Assembly (NCBI RefSeq): GCF_000245015.1
Contig: NZ_JH600070.1
Span: 4,180,786 to 4,244,785 of the forward strand
From: Beggiatoa alba B18LD
GTDB taxonomy: Bacteria > Pseudomonadota > Gammaproteobacteria > Beggiatoales > Beggiatoaceae
Direction of reading: 5' to 3'
DNA: 64,000 nucleotides
This document shows positions 44,327-53,618 of this stretch, one piece after another. The notes under the pieces are model-generated. The model made no database searches. It was not told where the DNA came from and was given only the letters and a program-made list of their open reading frames with translations. The translations under genes and the position numbers were made by a program. Within the stretch, counting starts at the first letter, position 1. Each line of letters opens with the position of its first letter.

Positions 44327-46726
44327 TTAACGGGGATCAAACCCTGTCACAATACTTAAATTTAAGGCATTCGCAATATTTTCCCAAGACACCAACTTAA
44401 AGTTTTGGTTTTCGTTAGGAACAATATTCCGCCCATCTTGCGCAATAAACACACCACTGGGGAATTTGCTCCCTAATGGCAGGTTTAACACATCTAAACC
44501 ATCCGTTTCTGATACGCCATCAATACCTGAAACATCATCAGCAACCACTTGGAAACTACCAATATATGCATGATTGCCTGCCCGATCATACACATTAAAA
44601 ACATTATTACCTTGGCTAGATGCGATTAAATAACCACTTTGTTCACCGCTGTAGTAAATACTCATACCTTCCACATCCGCCGTGATATGTCCACCTGTTG
44701 TAACCGTACTATCAATAGACACGCGAGCATTACCGTCACTGGGTTCTGCACCATATTGCCAAATGCCTACATCTTCTTCACCAACGTAGAACTTCGCAGA
44801 GAAATCATCCGCCACGCACCCTTCTGTTTGTGAACCAACAGCAAATTCACGCGACATTTCTGCATCAACTAAACCACGACCATTATCAAACACTCGCCAT
44901 TGTTGCACGATACCAGCGGTGGAGTTGATAAAGACATAGTATTGATTATTAACACGGCTACGGTACATACACAAACCATAAATTTCACCTTGCAAGTTAG
45001 CAGGTAAAATTTTACGTGCGGTGACACTTGCTAATTGGCGCGTCTCATTATCAACTTTGTACAAAACAATACTGTCATCGCTACGATTCGTGAACGCCAC
45101 CAGCGCGATATTTGTACCGCCTAAAGGAAAGTTATAGCGAATATCGACATTATTCATGTCACCATCAGCGACATATTGCAACTCTTTACCATTCAAGTCA
45201 TAAACGACAAAACCGCCCTGCTTTTGTGTACCAATAATAGTACTCAATGATGGATCAGTCGGATGTACCCAAATGGCAGGATCGTCCGCAGAATCACCAC
45301 TAGCAGGCACGGGATCGGTTTCCACTTGAGGCAACACAGGCTTAGTATTCGTATCGGCAAAGCCAATCGTGCGTGGATCAAAACTACTATCAACTTGTAA
45401 ACTCAAATAATTAGCAACACTTTGCCAAGAAACTAATTTGAAATTTAACGGGGTATTGCCGTTGCTATCGTCTTGCGCCACGAATAGACCCGTTGGAAAA
45501 TCAGAGTTAAAAGCGACATTACTAACTGCGATGCCATTAGTTTCTTCCACAGCACCAACACCATTAACCGCAGAAGCAACCAGTTTAAAACTACCGACAA
45601 AGACATTACCTGTAGTACGTTTATAAACTAAAAAATTGCTACTTCCTTGATTAGCCGCGATAAGGTAGCCATCACCATCGCGCCCATATACAATACTTAA
45701 TCCTTCTAACTCAGTCACGTTGCCAAACGGCTTGGCTAAATCTACCGCAGTACGTGCAATACCGTCTTCAGGTTCAGCCCCATAACGCCACAATGCCGTA
45801 TCTTCATCAGAGATATACAACGCGGCAAATTCATCATCTGCCACACAACCTGCTGTTCCACCACCAATATCAAAGTGACGAATCAAACTTGCAACTATTT
45901 TACCCGCGCCATTGTCTAAAAGTTCCCATTGTTCAATCGCGCCATCACCATCCATCACATAACTATAATACCTATTAGTCAGTGGGCTGCGATATAAACA
46001 CATACCATCCAAGGAAATACTAGGTTTAATCGGTGCATTAGCATCAGTCACAGCCATTAAAGTACGTGTTTCAGGGTCAACAGCGAATATTTCCAACTGA
46101 TTATCTTTCTCGTTGGTAACTACAACAATATCCACATTTACGCCATTGAGTGGAAATTGATAACGCACATCGACATATTTAATTTCTTGTTCAGGTAATA
46201 GAACTTGCAAACGATTACCTTTTAAATCAAAAATTTCAAGACCGCCATCACTATCCGTACCAAGCACTAAACTATCAGCAGGATTGTCAGGATGCACCCA
46301 AATTGCAGGCGTATCCGCGCCACCTTGACTACTAGGCTCAGTTTCCACAGTTGCATAAGGATAAATACGATAATCAGTCAACTTAAACTGCATCATATCA
46401 GTTAGTTGCAGATAGGCATCTAAAACAAACGGCGAGAAATCTACCTCAGGAACAAACAAGCTGTTTTTAATAAAATCATAATACGCGGGATTTTCGCTAT
46501 TACCCGCAGGAACTAAAGCAATAGATTCTAGTGAAAATAAAGAATTAGATAAGTCTGTAAAGCGTAAATCCGCAGAAAAAGACCCTAACGCGGATATGCC
46601 CTGTATTTCAGGAATTTTTAATACATTATTGTTACTGTCAAAACTAGCATTCACTGCTAATGCAGAATGACAACCTAAAGCTAGCATGGTGCTGACCGCA
46701 AGGGTAGAAAGGGTGCGTAATCTCAT
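44327..46726 (-). CDS. Exported double-domain beta-propeller phytase
   Basis: The 799-residue protein has a signal peptide (1-24, GCHSALA) and two tandem beta-propeller phytase domains. The repeated blocks are DTPAIWVHPDNPADSLVLG, with Asp138, and DDPAIWVHPTDPSLSTIIG, with Asp482; each is followed by a YDL/FDLKG strand and acidic calcium-binding loops. Domains cover about 130-440 and 475-799. The family cleaves phosphate from inositol hexakisphosphate using calcium, in the periplasm or outside the cell. Most phytases of this type have one domain. No phosphate transporter adjoins. Confidence 0.88.
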   Translation of the reverse strand: MRLRTLSTLAVSTMLALGCHSALAVNASFDSNNNVLKIPEIQGISALGSFSADLRFTDLSNSLFSLESIALVPAGNSENPAYYDFIKNSLFVPEVDFSPFVLDAYLQLTDMMQFKLTDYRIYPYATVETEPSSQGGADTPAIWVHPDNPADSLVLGTDSDGGLEIFDLKGNRLQVLLPEQEIKYVDVRYQFPLNGVNVDIVVVTNEKDNQLEIFAVDPETRTLMAVTDANAPIKPSISLDGMCLYRSPLTNRYYSYVMDGDGAIEQWELLDNGAGKIVASLIRHFDIGGGTAGCVADDEFAALYISDEDTALWRYGAEPEDGIARTAVDLAKPFGNVTELEGLSIVYGRDGDGYLIAANQGSSNFLVYKRTTGNVFVGSFKLVASAVNGVGAVEETNGIAVSNVAFNSDFPTGLFVAQDDSNGNTPLNFKLVSWQSVANYLSLQVDSSFDPRTIGFADTNTKPVLPQVETDPVPASGDSADDPAIWVHPTDPSLSTIIGTQKQGGFVVYDLNGKELQYVADGDMNNVDIRYNFPLGGTNIALVAFTNRSDDSIVLYKVDNETRQLASVTARKILPANLQGEIYGLCMYRSRVNNQYYVFINSTAGIVQQWRVFDNGRGLVDAEMSREFAVGSQTEGCVADDFSAKFYVGEEDVGIWQYGAEPSDGNARVSIDSTVTTGGHITADVEGMSIYYSGEQSGYLIASSQGNNVFNVYDRAGNHAYIGSFQVVADDVSGIDGVSETDGLDVLNLPLGSKFPSGVFIAQDGRNIVPNENQNFKLVSWENIANALNLSIVTGFDPR

Positions 46727-46833
46727 AACTCATTCCATGTTTAAAGTGAGGAAATCGAGCGAGATATTCTACGCACTTAAATTGACATAAATGTGAAATA
46801 TAAAACACAAAAAACTTTTTAAAATAAATATAT

Positions 46834-47081
46834 TAACCTGAGTTCGGCGAGTTTTTTTAAAAAAGACAACAGTTTGTCTGAATCAGAATTTTCAGGATTA
46901 AAAGATTGTCTGAATCAGAATTTTCAGAATTAAAAAGACAAGAAAATTAAAAGAATAAAAAATTATGTTTTTAATTGTTTTTAATTCTGTGAATTCTGAT
47001 TCAGACAAAAAAAGACCTGCTAGGTTTTAAAAACCTAGCAGGTATCTGTTTTATTTTATAAATATCGCCGAACTCAGGTTA
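46834..47081. repeat. Family-A repeat, copy A9
   Basis: A 248-bp copy, TAACCTGAGTTCGGCGAG to CGCCGAACTCAGGTTA, with the internal order reversed relative to A2: the hairpin lies at the right (about 47013-47043). It fills most of the gap between phytase and aldehyde dehydrogenase. A family-B-like core (GTGGCAGTCCTCTGAGGAC) follows near 47108. Confidence 0.83.
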
Positions 47082-47153
47082 TATTAACAAATAAAAATCA
47101 AGGGGGAGTGGCAGTCCTCTGAGGACTACCACACCTAAACCAAGCCATTAAAC

Positions 47154-48656
47154 TTAGCCCAGTTTAATCCACGTCGTTTTCAACTCTTCATACTTTTCCA
47201 AAGCATGAATAGATTTATCGCGCCCATTGCCCGATTGCTTATAACCGCCAAATGGTGAGGTTAAATCGCCTTCGTCGTAACAATTCACCCAAACTGTGCC
47301 TGCGCGAATCGCTCTTGCCGTGTTATGAGCCTTGTTAATGTCGCGTGTCCACAAACCCGCCGCTAATCCATAAATCGTATCATTAGCGATACTAATTGCT
47401 TCCTCTGCATTTTCAAAGGTTAATACAGACAAAACAGGGCCGAAAATTTCTTCTTGGGCAATCTTCATGCTTTGCTGTACACCGTCAAAAATCGTCGGCT
47501 CGACAAAATAACCCCCTGTTTCTGTTAAAACTTGCTGACCACCCATATAAATCTGCGCACCTGCTGCTTTCCCTGCGTCGATATAGCCTAAAACGGTTTT
47601 TAACTGCACATCGTCAACAATCGCGCCCATTTTCGCGCTCGGGTCTAATGGATTGCGCGGAAACATGTCCTTGCCAATCTGCTGAATTTTTTCCAGTAAC
47701 TCATCTTTAATCGACGCTTCTACTAATAAACGTGAACCTGCGGAACACATTTCCCCCTGATTGTAAAAAATTGCAAACGCAGAGGCGGAAGCGGCTTTAT
47801 CTAAATCAGGACAATCGGCGAAAATAATATTCGGGCTTTTACCGCCACACTCTAACCACACCCGTTTTAAATTCGATTGTCCAGAATATTGCAAAATTTG
47901 CCGACCTGTACGGGTAGAGCCTGTAAACGCGGCGCAATCAACATCCATATGTAACGCAAGGGCTTTACCGACGGTATGTCCATAACCTGATAGGACATTC
48001 AAAACCCCTTCGGGAATGCCCGCTTGTAGGGCTAACTCAGCGATTCGTAATGCAGTTAAGGGCGATTTTTCCGAAGGTTTTAAAATCACACTATTACCAG
48101 CAGCCAAGGCGGGCGCAATTTTCCACGCGGTCATTAATAACGGAAAATTCCAAGGCACAATGGCAGCAACCACGCCGACAGGTTCGCGCGTCACCATGGC
48201 TAAAGAACCACTTTCCGTAGGTAATAATTCGTCGTGACGTTTATCAATCGCCTCGCCATACCACGCAATACAACGCGCCGCACCACGTACATCCACCGCG
48301 CAACTATCAGAAATTGGCTTGCCTACATCTAAGGTTTCTAATAAGGCTAATTCCTCTAAGTGTTGCTCGATTAATTCAGCAAATTTAATCAACACTTTTT
48401 TACGTTTTATCGGTGCTGCTTTCGCCCATACGCCTTTATTAAACGCACGACGTGCACTTTGTACAGCAAGTTCAGCATCTTCAACATCACAAGCGGCAAC
48501 TTGCGCAAGCACTTGACCTGTTGCAGGATTAACCGTTGCAAAAGTTTGCCCCGATAAGGCATTGACATAACGCCCATCGATAAACGCTTGTGTCGGTAAT
48601 TGCACACGGCTTGCTAATTGTTGCCAGTCGGTTAAGGTTTTTTCCATCTGATTCAT
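47154..48656 (-). CDS. puuC: Aldehyde dehydrogenase, PuuC-like
   Basis: The 500-residue NAD(P)-dependent aldehyde dehydrogenase resembles gamma-glutamyl-gamma-aminobutyraldehyde dehydrogenase PuuC. The catalytic Cys304 lies in GEMCSAGSRLLV and the general base Glu269 in WLECGGKSPN. The coenzyme site blocks VPWNFPLLMTAWKIAPALAAG (split as VPWNFPLLMT and AWKIAPALAAG) and FTGSTRTGRQI are intact. The substrate assignment rests on overall resemblance; other puu genes are absent. A methyltransferase gene is 19 bases upstream and probably in the same transcript. Confidence 0.85.
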   Translation of the reverse strand: MNQMEKTLTDWQQLASRVQLPTQAFIDGRYVNALSGQTFATVNPATGQVLAQVAACDVEDAELAVQSARRAFNKGVWAKAAPIKRKKVLIKFAELIEQHLEELALLETLDVGKPISDSCAVDVRGAARCIAWYGEAIDKRHDELLPTESGSLAMVTREPVGVVAAIVPWNFPLLMTAWKIAPALAAGNSVILKPSEKSPLTALRIAELALQAGIPEGVLNVLSGYGHTVGKALALHMDVDCAAFTGSTRTGRQILQYSGQSNLKRVWLECGGKSPNIIFADCPDLDKAASASAFAIFYNQGEMCSAGSRLLVEASIKDELLEKIQQIGKDMFPRNPLDPSAKMGAIVDDVQLKTVLGYIDAGKAAGAQIYMGGQQVLTETGGYFVEPTIFDGVQQSMKIAQEEIFGPVLSVLTFENAEEAISIANDTIYGLAAGLWTRDINKAHNTARAIRAGTVWVNCYDEGDLTSPFGGYKQSGNGRDKSIHALEKYEELKTTWIKLG

Positions 48657-48675
48657 TATCCTTTATAAAAAATGA

Positions 48676-49863
48676 TTATTCGCCCACATATTGCAGGACA
48701 TAAACATCTTGTGATTGCGCAATTTGAAACAGGGTATTGTGAGCCGTTTCATTACCTTTAGGGAAATAACCGACAATGTTAAACCCCGCAAAGAGTTTTT
48801 TAACAAAAGCAAAGCTGTGATAAGCCCCGTATTGATTCGCCCCTTCTTCAGTCGGTTGCCCTATTTTTACAAAACCTGTCGTTGCAAACTCTTGGATTTT
48901 CTCTGGTTGTTGATGAAAAGTATTTTGTACATAAAGTTCACCATGTAAGGTGATAAGAATATGTCCACCAATGCGCAAAATACGTTTAAATTCCTCAATC
49001 CATTGTTTTTGTGTACCTAACGATAAATGAGTAAACACCGAAATCAGATACAAACAATCAAATTGTCGGTCATGATAAGGCAAGGGCGGATGTAACCCGT
49101 TTAATTGACAATGAATCGCTTCAGGCAGATTATTTTGCGCCCATTCAATTAATTGCGTATTTAAATCACAGCCATATAAACGCACATGAGGGCTAATAAT
49201 ATGCCAACCAACTAATAAACGCGCAGAACCGCACCCAAAATCTAATAAAGTCTGAAGTTTTTTAATTTCCACGCCTGATTTTTCTAAATAATGCTGCATG
49301 TTGAGCACGGCAGGAATAATCGTATTTTGATATTCTTCAACAAAAGTATGTCCTTGGGTTAAATAAACTAATTCACCACTGGGCATAGGGATTTGTTGCA
49401 TTTTTTCTTGATAACGGATGAAATTTGGTTTTTGTACCCGTAAATAATTTAAATCGTAGGTAAAAAACGGCGCATTTGTGCCATCAGTAAAAATCACATC
49501 AACCTGAATATTCTCCGTGCTGACAGGTAACACAGGCAAGGTGAAGGAAAAACCACAAGTTTGCGCGGCGGGAATTGAGGAAACATAAGTGGCAATATCA
49601 GGGCGGGGAATATTGACGGGAAAATGATTAATCGGTGTATTTTCAGTAGAAACCGCTAATTGGGCAATCACCTTTTCGCCGAAATAAAATACCCAACCGC
49701 TAAACGTATTTTCGCCGTTTAAATCAAACAACTGATATTTTGGAGATTCTAAACTGTAAATCAGGGGGATTGCGGACGTGTTAGCCGTTGTCGGCTTAGA
49801 TTGTCCAGAATGGCGGGGAAAAATTTTTTTAAAAAAAGTGCTTAATGAAGTGATTGACATCAT
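48676..49863 (-). CDS. Class I SAM methyltransferase with unknown N-terminal domain
   Basis: The 395-residue protein has a C-terminal Rossmann methyltransferase domain: motif I LLDFGCGSARLL (Asp208 to Gly212), acidic loop VRLYGCDLN, then FDCLYLISVFTHLS. Residues 1-190 form a distinct beta-rich domain (ENTFSGWVFYFGEKVIAQLA, DIATYVSSIP), seen with sugar or polysaccharide methyltransferases. The substrate is unknown. No neighbouring glycosyltransferase gene suggests a pathway. Confidence 0.82.
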   Translation of the reverse strand: MMSITSLSTFFKKIFPRHSGQSKPTTANTSAIPLIYSLESPKYQLFDLNGENTFSGWVFYFGEKVIAQLAVSTENTPINHFPVNIPRPDIATYVSSIPAAQTCGFSFTLPVLPVSTENIQVDVIFTDGTNAPFFTYDLNYLRVQKPNFIRYQEKMQQIPMPSGELVYLTQGHTFVEEYQNTIIPAVLNMQHYLEKSGVEIKKLQTLLDFGCGSARLLVGWHIISPHVRLYGCDLNTQLIEWAQNNLPEAIHCQLNGLHPPLPYHDRQFDCLYLISVFTHLSLGTQKQWIEEFKRILRIGGHILITLHGELYVQNTFHQQPEKIQEFATTGFVKIGQPTEEGANQYGAYHSFAFVKKLFAGFNIVGYFPKGNETAHNTLFQIAQSQDVYVLQYVGE

Positions 49864-50072
49864 GTTTTTAAATCAGTGAGCAACGGGAAATTCTAGGCAT
49901 TTTAACATAGGGCGCGAGGATTCATCGCACTTGTATCCCTTGCAGGTCTCAGGAGACAATACCAACATAGCGGAAAAAACTTGAAGCCTGACACTTGCAT
50001 ACCTAGATTAAAGACAAGTTAATAGCCTTGTTATCCCCATTCATTACTACAAAACTGACAAAGAACACGCAG

Positions 50073-50546
50073 ATGCTAAAACCAAACCTTATTTTTTTAC
50101 TGTTTATCATTGTTCCCATGATAGAGATTTATCTCTTAATCACGGTTGGCAATCTTATCGGGATTTTTCCGACAATTTTCTTAGTGATTGGCATGGCTGC
50201 AACAGGCGTGTATTTGTTACGAGTGCAAGGATTAGCAACCGTGCAGAACCTGCGTAACAGCCTGACACGGGGCGAAGAGCCAACCGAACCATTATTAAAT
50301 GGATTATTAATTTTATTGGGTGGTGTTTTACTACTCACCCCTGGATTTTTAACTGATTTTTTTGCCCTATTCTGCTTAGTGCCATTTACCCGTCGCGCCC
50401 TGATTCGTTACTTAACTCGTTATTTTACCCAAGCAAATTATGTCACCACGAGTTATACCGTACATACAAACGATAACGACACTTATCAACGACAAAAACC
50501 CGCTGTTCTTGAAGGACAATTTAAGCGAGAAGATAAAAACGACTAA
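50073..50546 (+). CDS. fxsA: FxsA family membrane protein
   Basis: About 157 residues with two N-terminal membrane segments (LIFLLFIIVPMIEIYLLITV and IGIFPTIFLVIGMAATGVYL) and a third near LLILLGGVLLLTPGFLTDFF. FxsA overexpression relieves F-plasmid exclusion of phage T7; its normal role is unclear. The C-terminal tail is hydrophilic. The ATG at 50073 gives the standard N-terminus MLKPNLIF; a TTG frame from 50028 adds unconserved residues. Confidence 0.88.
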   Translation: MLKPNLIFLLFIIVPMIEIYLLITVGNLIGIFPTIFLVIGMAATGVYLLRVQGLATVQNLRNSLTRGEEPTEPLLNGLLILLGGVLLLTPGFLTDFFALFCLVPFTRRALIRYLTRYFTQANYVTTSYTVHTNDNDTYQRQKPAVLEGQFKREDKND

Positions 50547-50670
50547 ATAAACAGCAAGCCCGTTTTTTGCCCGCTGACATTTCCCAATTTTCGCCCGCCT
50601 CTTTATACTGCTTTTTTCTCGTGTCCTCATTGAGGACACTTTTCCCATATTTTTGCCTTACTGATTGAGC

Positions 50671-52320
50671 ATGAATAATTTATCTTTTGATTTATTACAA
50701 ACAACACAACACGGCAAAGCCAGATTGCAAGCCCTAACGGTTGCTGAACAAATCGCTTATATGCCTACCACGCTTGTCGAGTTTAATTCCGCTGGGCGGT
50801 TGCTCATTGTGGGCACGGCGGCGCAAACGTTACCCATCGCACAACGTTTAAGTACCTCACTATCCTGTCTAGTGCTGATTACTTCGGGAGAGATTGTTAT
50901 CCCAGACACGCACGCATTTATTGTTTTAGCAGGCAAAATACAAAGCTGTACAGGATTTTTAGGACAGTTTGAGTTAAGCGTTAAACAGGCAAACACACTT
51001 TTTAATCCAGCAACTTATTATAAACAGCCAGCACAATATATTGATTTAATTTTAGATTTTTCTGAAAATTCTTTATTTAGCCGTGAAATTCCACCTTTAG
51101 GCTATTTTGCCCCAAAAAATGACTCTGAGGCTTTAGAAAAAGCCATTTTAGATTTGCAAGAAGCAGTAGGCACTTTCGATAAACCTAAATTTTTTAATTA
51201 TTTACAAAATATCTGCGCTCATGGCAACAGTGGGAAAGTGGGCTGTACTAACTGTATAAATGCTTGCCCGACAGAGGCAATTATCTCCATTGGCGATAAA
51301 ATCGCGGTGAATCCAAATTTATGCCAAGGGGCAGGCAGTTGCGCGACGGTTTGCCCAACAGGGGCAATTCATTATCTTTATCCTAAACCCAGCGATACAC
51401 TGACTAAATTACGTAAATTATTAAAAACCTATCACGAAGCTGGCGGAACACACGCTTGTATTTTGTTTTACGACGAAATATTACAAGCACGTTTAGACGA
51501 ATTATTGCTACAACTCCCTGAAAGCGTTTTACCCTTTTCGGTTGAAGAAGTGGGGTCTGTTGGGATAGAAATCTGGTTAGCCTGTTTTGCCTATGGTGCG
51601 GATAAAATTGTTTTATTCACCAAATCCACAACAGCCCCGATGGTTAAAACAGCAGTAGAAACACAGTTAAGTTATGCAATTGCCTTAATAACCGCATTAG
51701 GTTATGCAGACGATGCTTTACTATTTACCGCAGACGAAGCCTATTTATTAGAAAAAAATGCACAAATTTCTAAATTTAGCCCCCAAGCCTTTAAATTTGC
51801 CAGTTTTGCAGGATTAGACGAAAAACGCACAACGTTAAAATTAGCGATTGAACATCTTTATCAACATGCCCCTCAACAACCTGAGCTTATCGCTTTACCT
51901 GAAGGCGCACCATTTGGGGAAATTCATGTTAATTCAGAAGCCTGTACGCTGTGCATGTCCTGTGTTGTCGTTTGCCCTAGTAATGCCTTGAGTGATGGGC
52001 AAAACTTACCGCAATTGCATTTTAACGAATCTTTATGCGTGCAATGTCATCTGTGCGAGCGCACCTGTCCAGAATCTGCGATTCAATTACAAGCGCGTTA
52101 TTTATTCCAACAACGCGAACAAACGCGCTTACTTTATGAAGAACCCCCGTTTTGTTGCATTAGCTGTGGAAAACCGTTTGCAACACAAAGTGTTATCCGA
52201 CGTATTATCGATAAACTCAAAGGGCATAAGATGTTTCAAGACGAAGTGGCATTAAAACGTTTAGAAATGTGTGAAGATTGTCGGGTGCGGGATTTATTTA
52301 CGGTGGAGCGGTCAAAATAA
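50671..52320 (+). CDS. Multi-cluster 4Fe-4S ferredoxin-like protein
   Basis: The 549-residue protein has four classical 4Fe-4S motifs in two pairs: CTNCINACP (from Cys192), CQGAGSCATVCP (Cys218-Cys228), CTLCMSCVVVCP (Cys425-Cys435) and CVQCHLCERTCP (Cys456-Cys466). A C-terminal zinc-ribbon-like set CCISCGK (Cys495-499) and CEDC (Cys534 and 537) adds a further metal site. The N-terminal 170 residues and the linker at 240-410 have HdrA/MvhD-like features but no clear flavin motif. It probably carries electrons for a redox enzyme not in the window. The start is the ATG at 50671; a TTG at 50665 is less likely. Confidence 0.85.
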   Translation: MNNLSFDLLQTTQHGKARLQALTVAEQIAYMPTTLVEFNSAGRLLIVGTAAQTLPIAQRLSTSLSCLVLITSGEIVIPDTHAFIVLAGKIQSCTGFLGQFELSVKQANTLFNPATYYKQPAQYIDLILDFSENSLFSREIPPLGYFAPKNDSEALEKAILDLQEAVGTFDKPKFFNYLQNICAHGNSGKVGCTNCINACPTEAIISIGDKIAVNPNLCQGAGSCATVCPTGAIHYLYPKPSDTLTKLRKLLKTYHEAGGTHACILFYDEILQARLDELLLQLPESVLPFSVEEVGSVGIEIWLACFAYGADKIVLFTKSTTAPMVKTAVETQLSYAIALITALGYADDALLFTADEAYLLEKNAQISKFSPQAFKFASFAGLDEKRTTLKLAIEHLYQHAPQQPELIALPEGAPFGEIHVNSEACTLCMSCVVVCPSNALSDGQNLPQLHFNESLCVQCHLCERTCPESAIQLQARYLFQQREQTRLLYEEPPFCCISCGKPFATQSVIRRIIDKLKGHKMFQDEVALKRLEMCEDCRVRDLFTVERSK

Positions 52321-52528
52321 ATAAAACAAAGACCTGCTAGGTTTTCAAAATCGAACAGGTCTTTTTTTGTCTGAATCAGGATTCACAGGATTTTCAGGAT
52401 TAGCAGGATTAAAAAGCGTGATTTGCATTAATTTCTTGGTTTAAGGGGTTTAAATCCTGTTAATTCTGAAAATCCTGATTCAGACAAGCTATTGTCTTTT
52501 TTAAAAGAAACTCGCCGAACTCAGATTA
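52318..52528. repeat. Family-A repeat, copy A10
   Basis: A shortened copy, lacking the left end. It begins with the ferredoxin stop codon in TAAATAAAACAAAGACCTGC, has a degraded hairpin (GACCTGCTAGG against TCGAACAGGTC) with seven T residues, CAGGATTNN units in place of CAGAATT, and the right end CTCGCCGAACTCAGATTA. Its last three bases (52526-52528) are the stop codon of gloA on the minus strand. Confidence 0.8.
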
Positions 52529-52921
52529 TTGATAACGTCCTAAACGTTCTAATACTTCAATTTCATACCCATCAGGGTCTTTCACAAAAAAGAATTTCGC
52601 CAGTAAAGTATCCCCTTCTTTAAATTCCACAATATCACGCGGTTCATAGCCTAAGGCTTTAAAGCGAGAATGTTCTGTTGCAACATCCATCACCGTTACC
52701 GCGATATGCCCGTAACCGCTCCCATGCGTATAAGGTTCAGTCCGCCCATGATTGAGGGTTAATTCAAGTTCAACAGGACTTTCTGCATTTCCTAAATAGA
52801 CCAGTGTAAAATCACTGAATTCTTTGCGAGTGCTCACTTCAAATCCTAATGCTTGTCGATAAAAGGCAATAGAACGGTCTAAATCTAACACGCGAATCAT
52901 CGTGTGTAAAAACTTTGCCAT
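52526..52921 (-). CDS. gloA: Lactoylglutathione lyase (glyoxalase I)
   Basis: The 131-residue enzyme isomerises the hemithioacetal of methylglyoxal and glutathione. The metal ligands are in place: His6 in FLHTMIRVLDLD, Glu in VELELTLNHG, His in GYGHIAVTV and Glu in GYEIEVLER. Its TAA stop is provided by the terminal three bases of family-A repeat A10, so the repeat abuts the reading frame directly. Confidence 0.95.
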   Translation of the reverse strand: MAKFLHTMIRVLDLDRSIAFYRQALGFEVSTRKEFSDFTLVYLGNAESPVELELTLNHGRTEPYTHGSGYGHIAVTVMDVATEHSRFKALGYEPRDIVEFKEGDTLLAKFFFVKDPDGYEIEVLERLGRYQ

Positions 52922-52970
52922 CAGAAAATCCTCTCATTTTAATTAGTTAAACTGATTAATACGCTATTCG

Positions 52971-53522
52971 CTACCAGTGGCGATAATACGCACGGGGACG
53001 GTAATAATAGTCATAAGGTGCATAATAACGGTCATAATAATGCGGGGAGTACCGCCAATCATCATTATAAAAACCGCGATAATAAGCATCATCACGGTCA
53101 ATCACCATGACTCTAGGCGCGTATTGTCGAAAATAGGTTTCTTTCGCACTTTCGCTTAAGGCATGGTGACTCTGATATAGGGACTCGAGGGACTTAATTG
53201 CAACCTGTGCGCGATTGCGATTTTTTCCGCCAATGTCGGGCAACAATTGTCGACGCAAGGTTAATTCCCCACAACTCAAACGTTGCAGTACGCCATTTTG
53301 TATCCGCTGTTGTTCTGCATTAAAAAAAGTACCTGCAAGACTTCCCGCGCTATAACTCGGTATTAGTTGATTTAATTCCGCTAAGGCTTGTTCTATTGTC
53401 TGAGGATTAACACAGCGTTGGTCTGTTGCTACTTGTTCCCCTTGCGGGCAGGTACAAGACCATTCTGCATGTAACCCTGTGTTATAAAGATAAAAAAATA
53501 GTAAAGTGATAATGCGCAACAT
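52971..53522 (-). CDS. Exported Tyr/Asp/Arg-rich protein of unknown function
   Basis: The 183-residue protein has a short signal peptide (1-18, ending LHAEW), two Cys near the mature N-terminus (WSCTCPQGE) and a Cys further on, a central helical part, and a C-terminal tail (about 140-183) composed largely of Tyr, Arg, Asp and His (DRDDAYYRGFYNDDWRYSPH). The family is not recognised. The N-terminal CTCP and RCVNP hint at a disulfide-bonded head. The low-complexity tail may bind other surface components. Confidence 0.65.
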   Translation of the reverse strand: MLRIITLLFFYLYNTGLHAEWSCTCPQGEQVATDQRCVNPQTIEQALAELNQLIPSYSAGSLAGTFFNAEQQRIQNGVLQRLSCGELTLRRQLLPDIGGKNRNRAQVAIKSLESLYQSHHALSESAKETYFRQYAPRVMVIDRDDAYYRGFYNDDWRYSPHYYDRYYAPYDYYYRPRAYYRHW

Positions 53523-53618
53523 GATAAATCTCCACTCGCTTGTTGAATAACGGCTCGCGTTATTTAGCGAACATTCATCAATATGAAATACGAATGAATT
53601 AAAAGCGGACTTTTTAAA

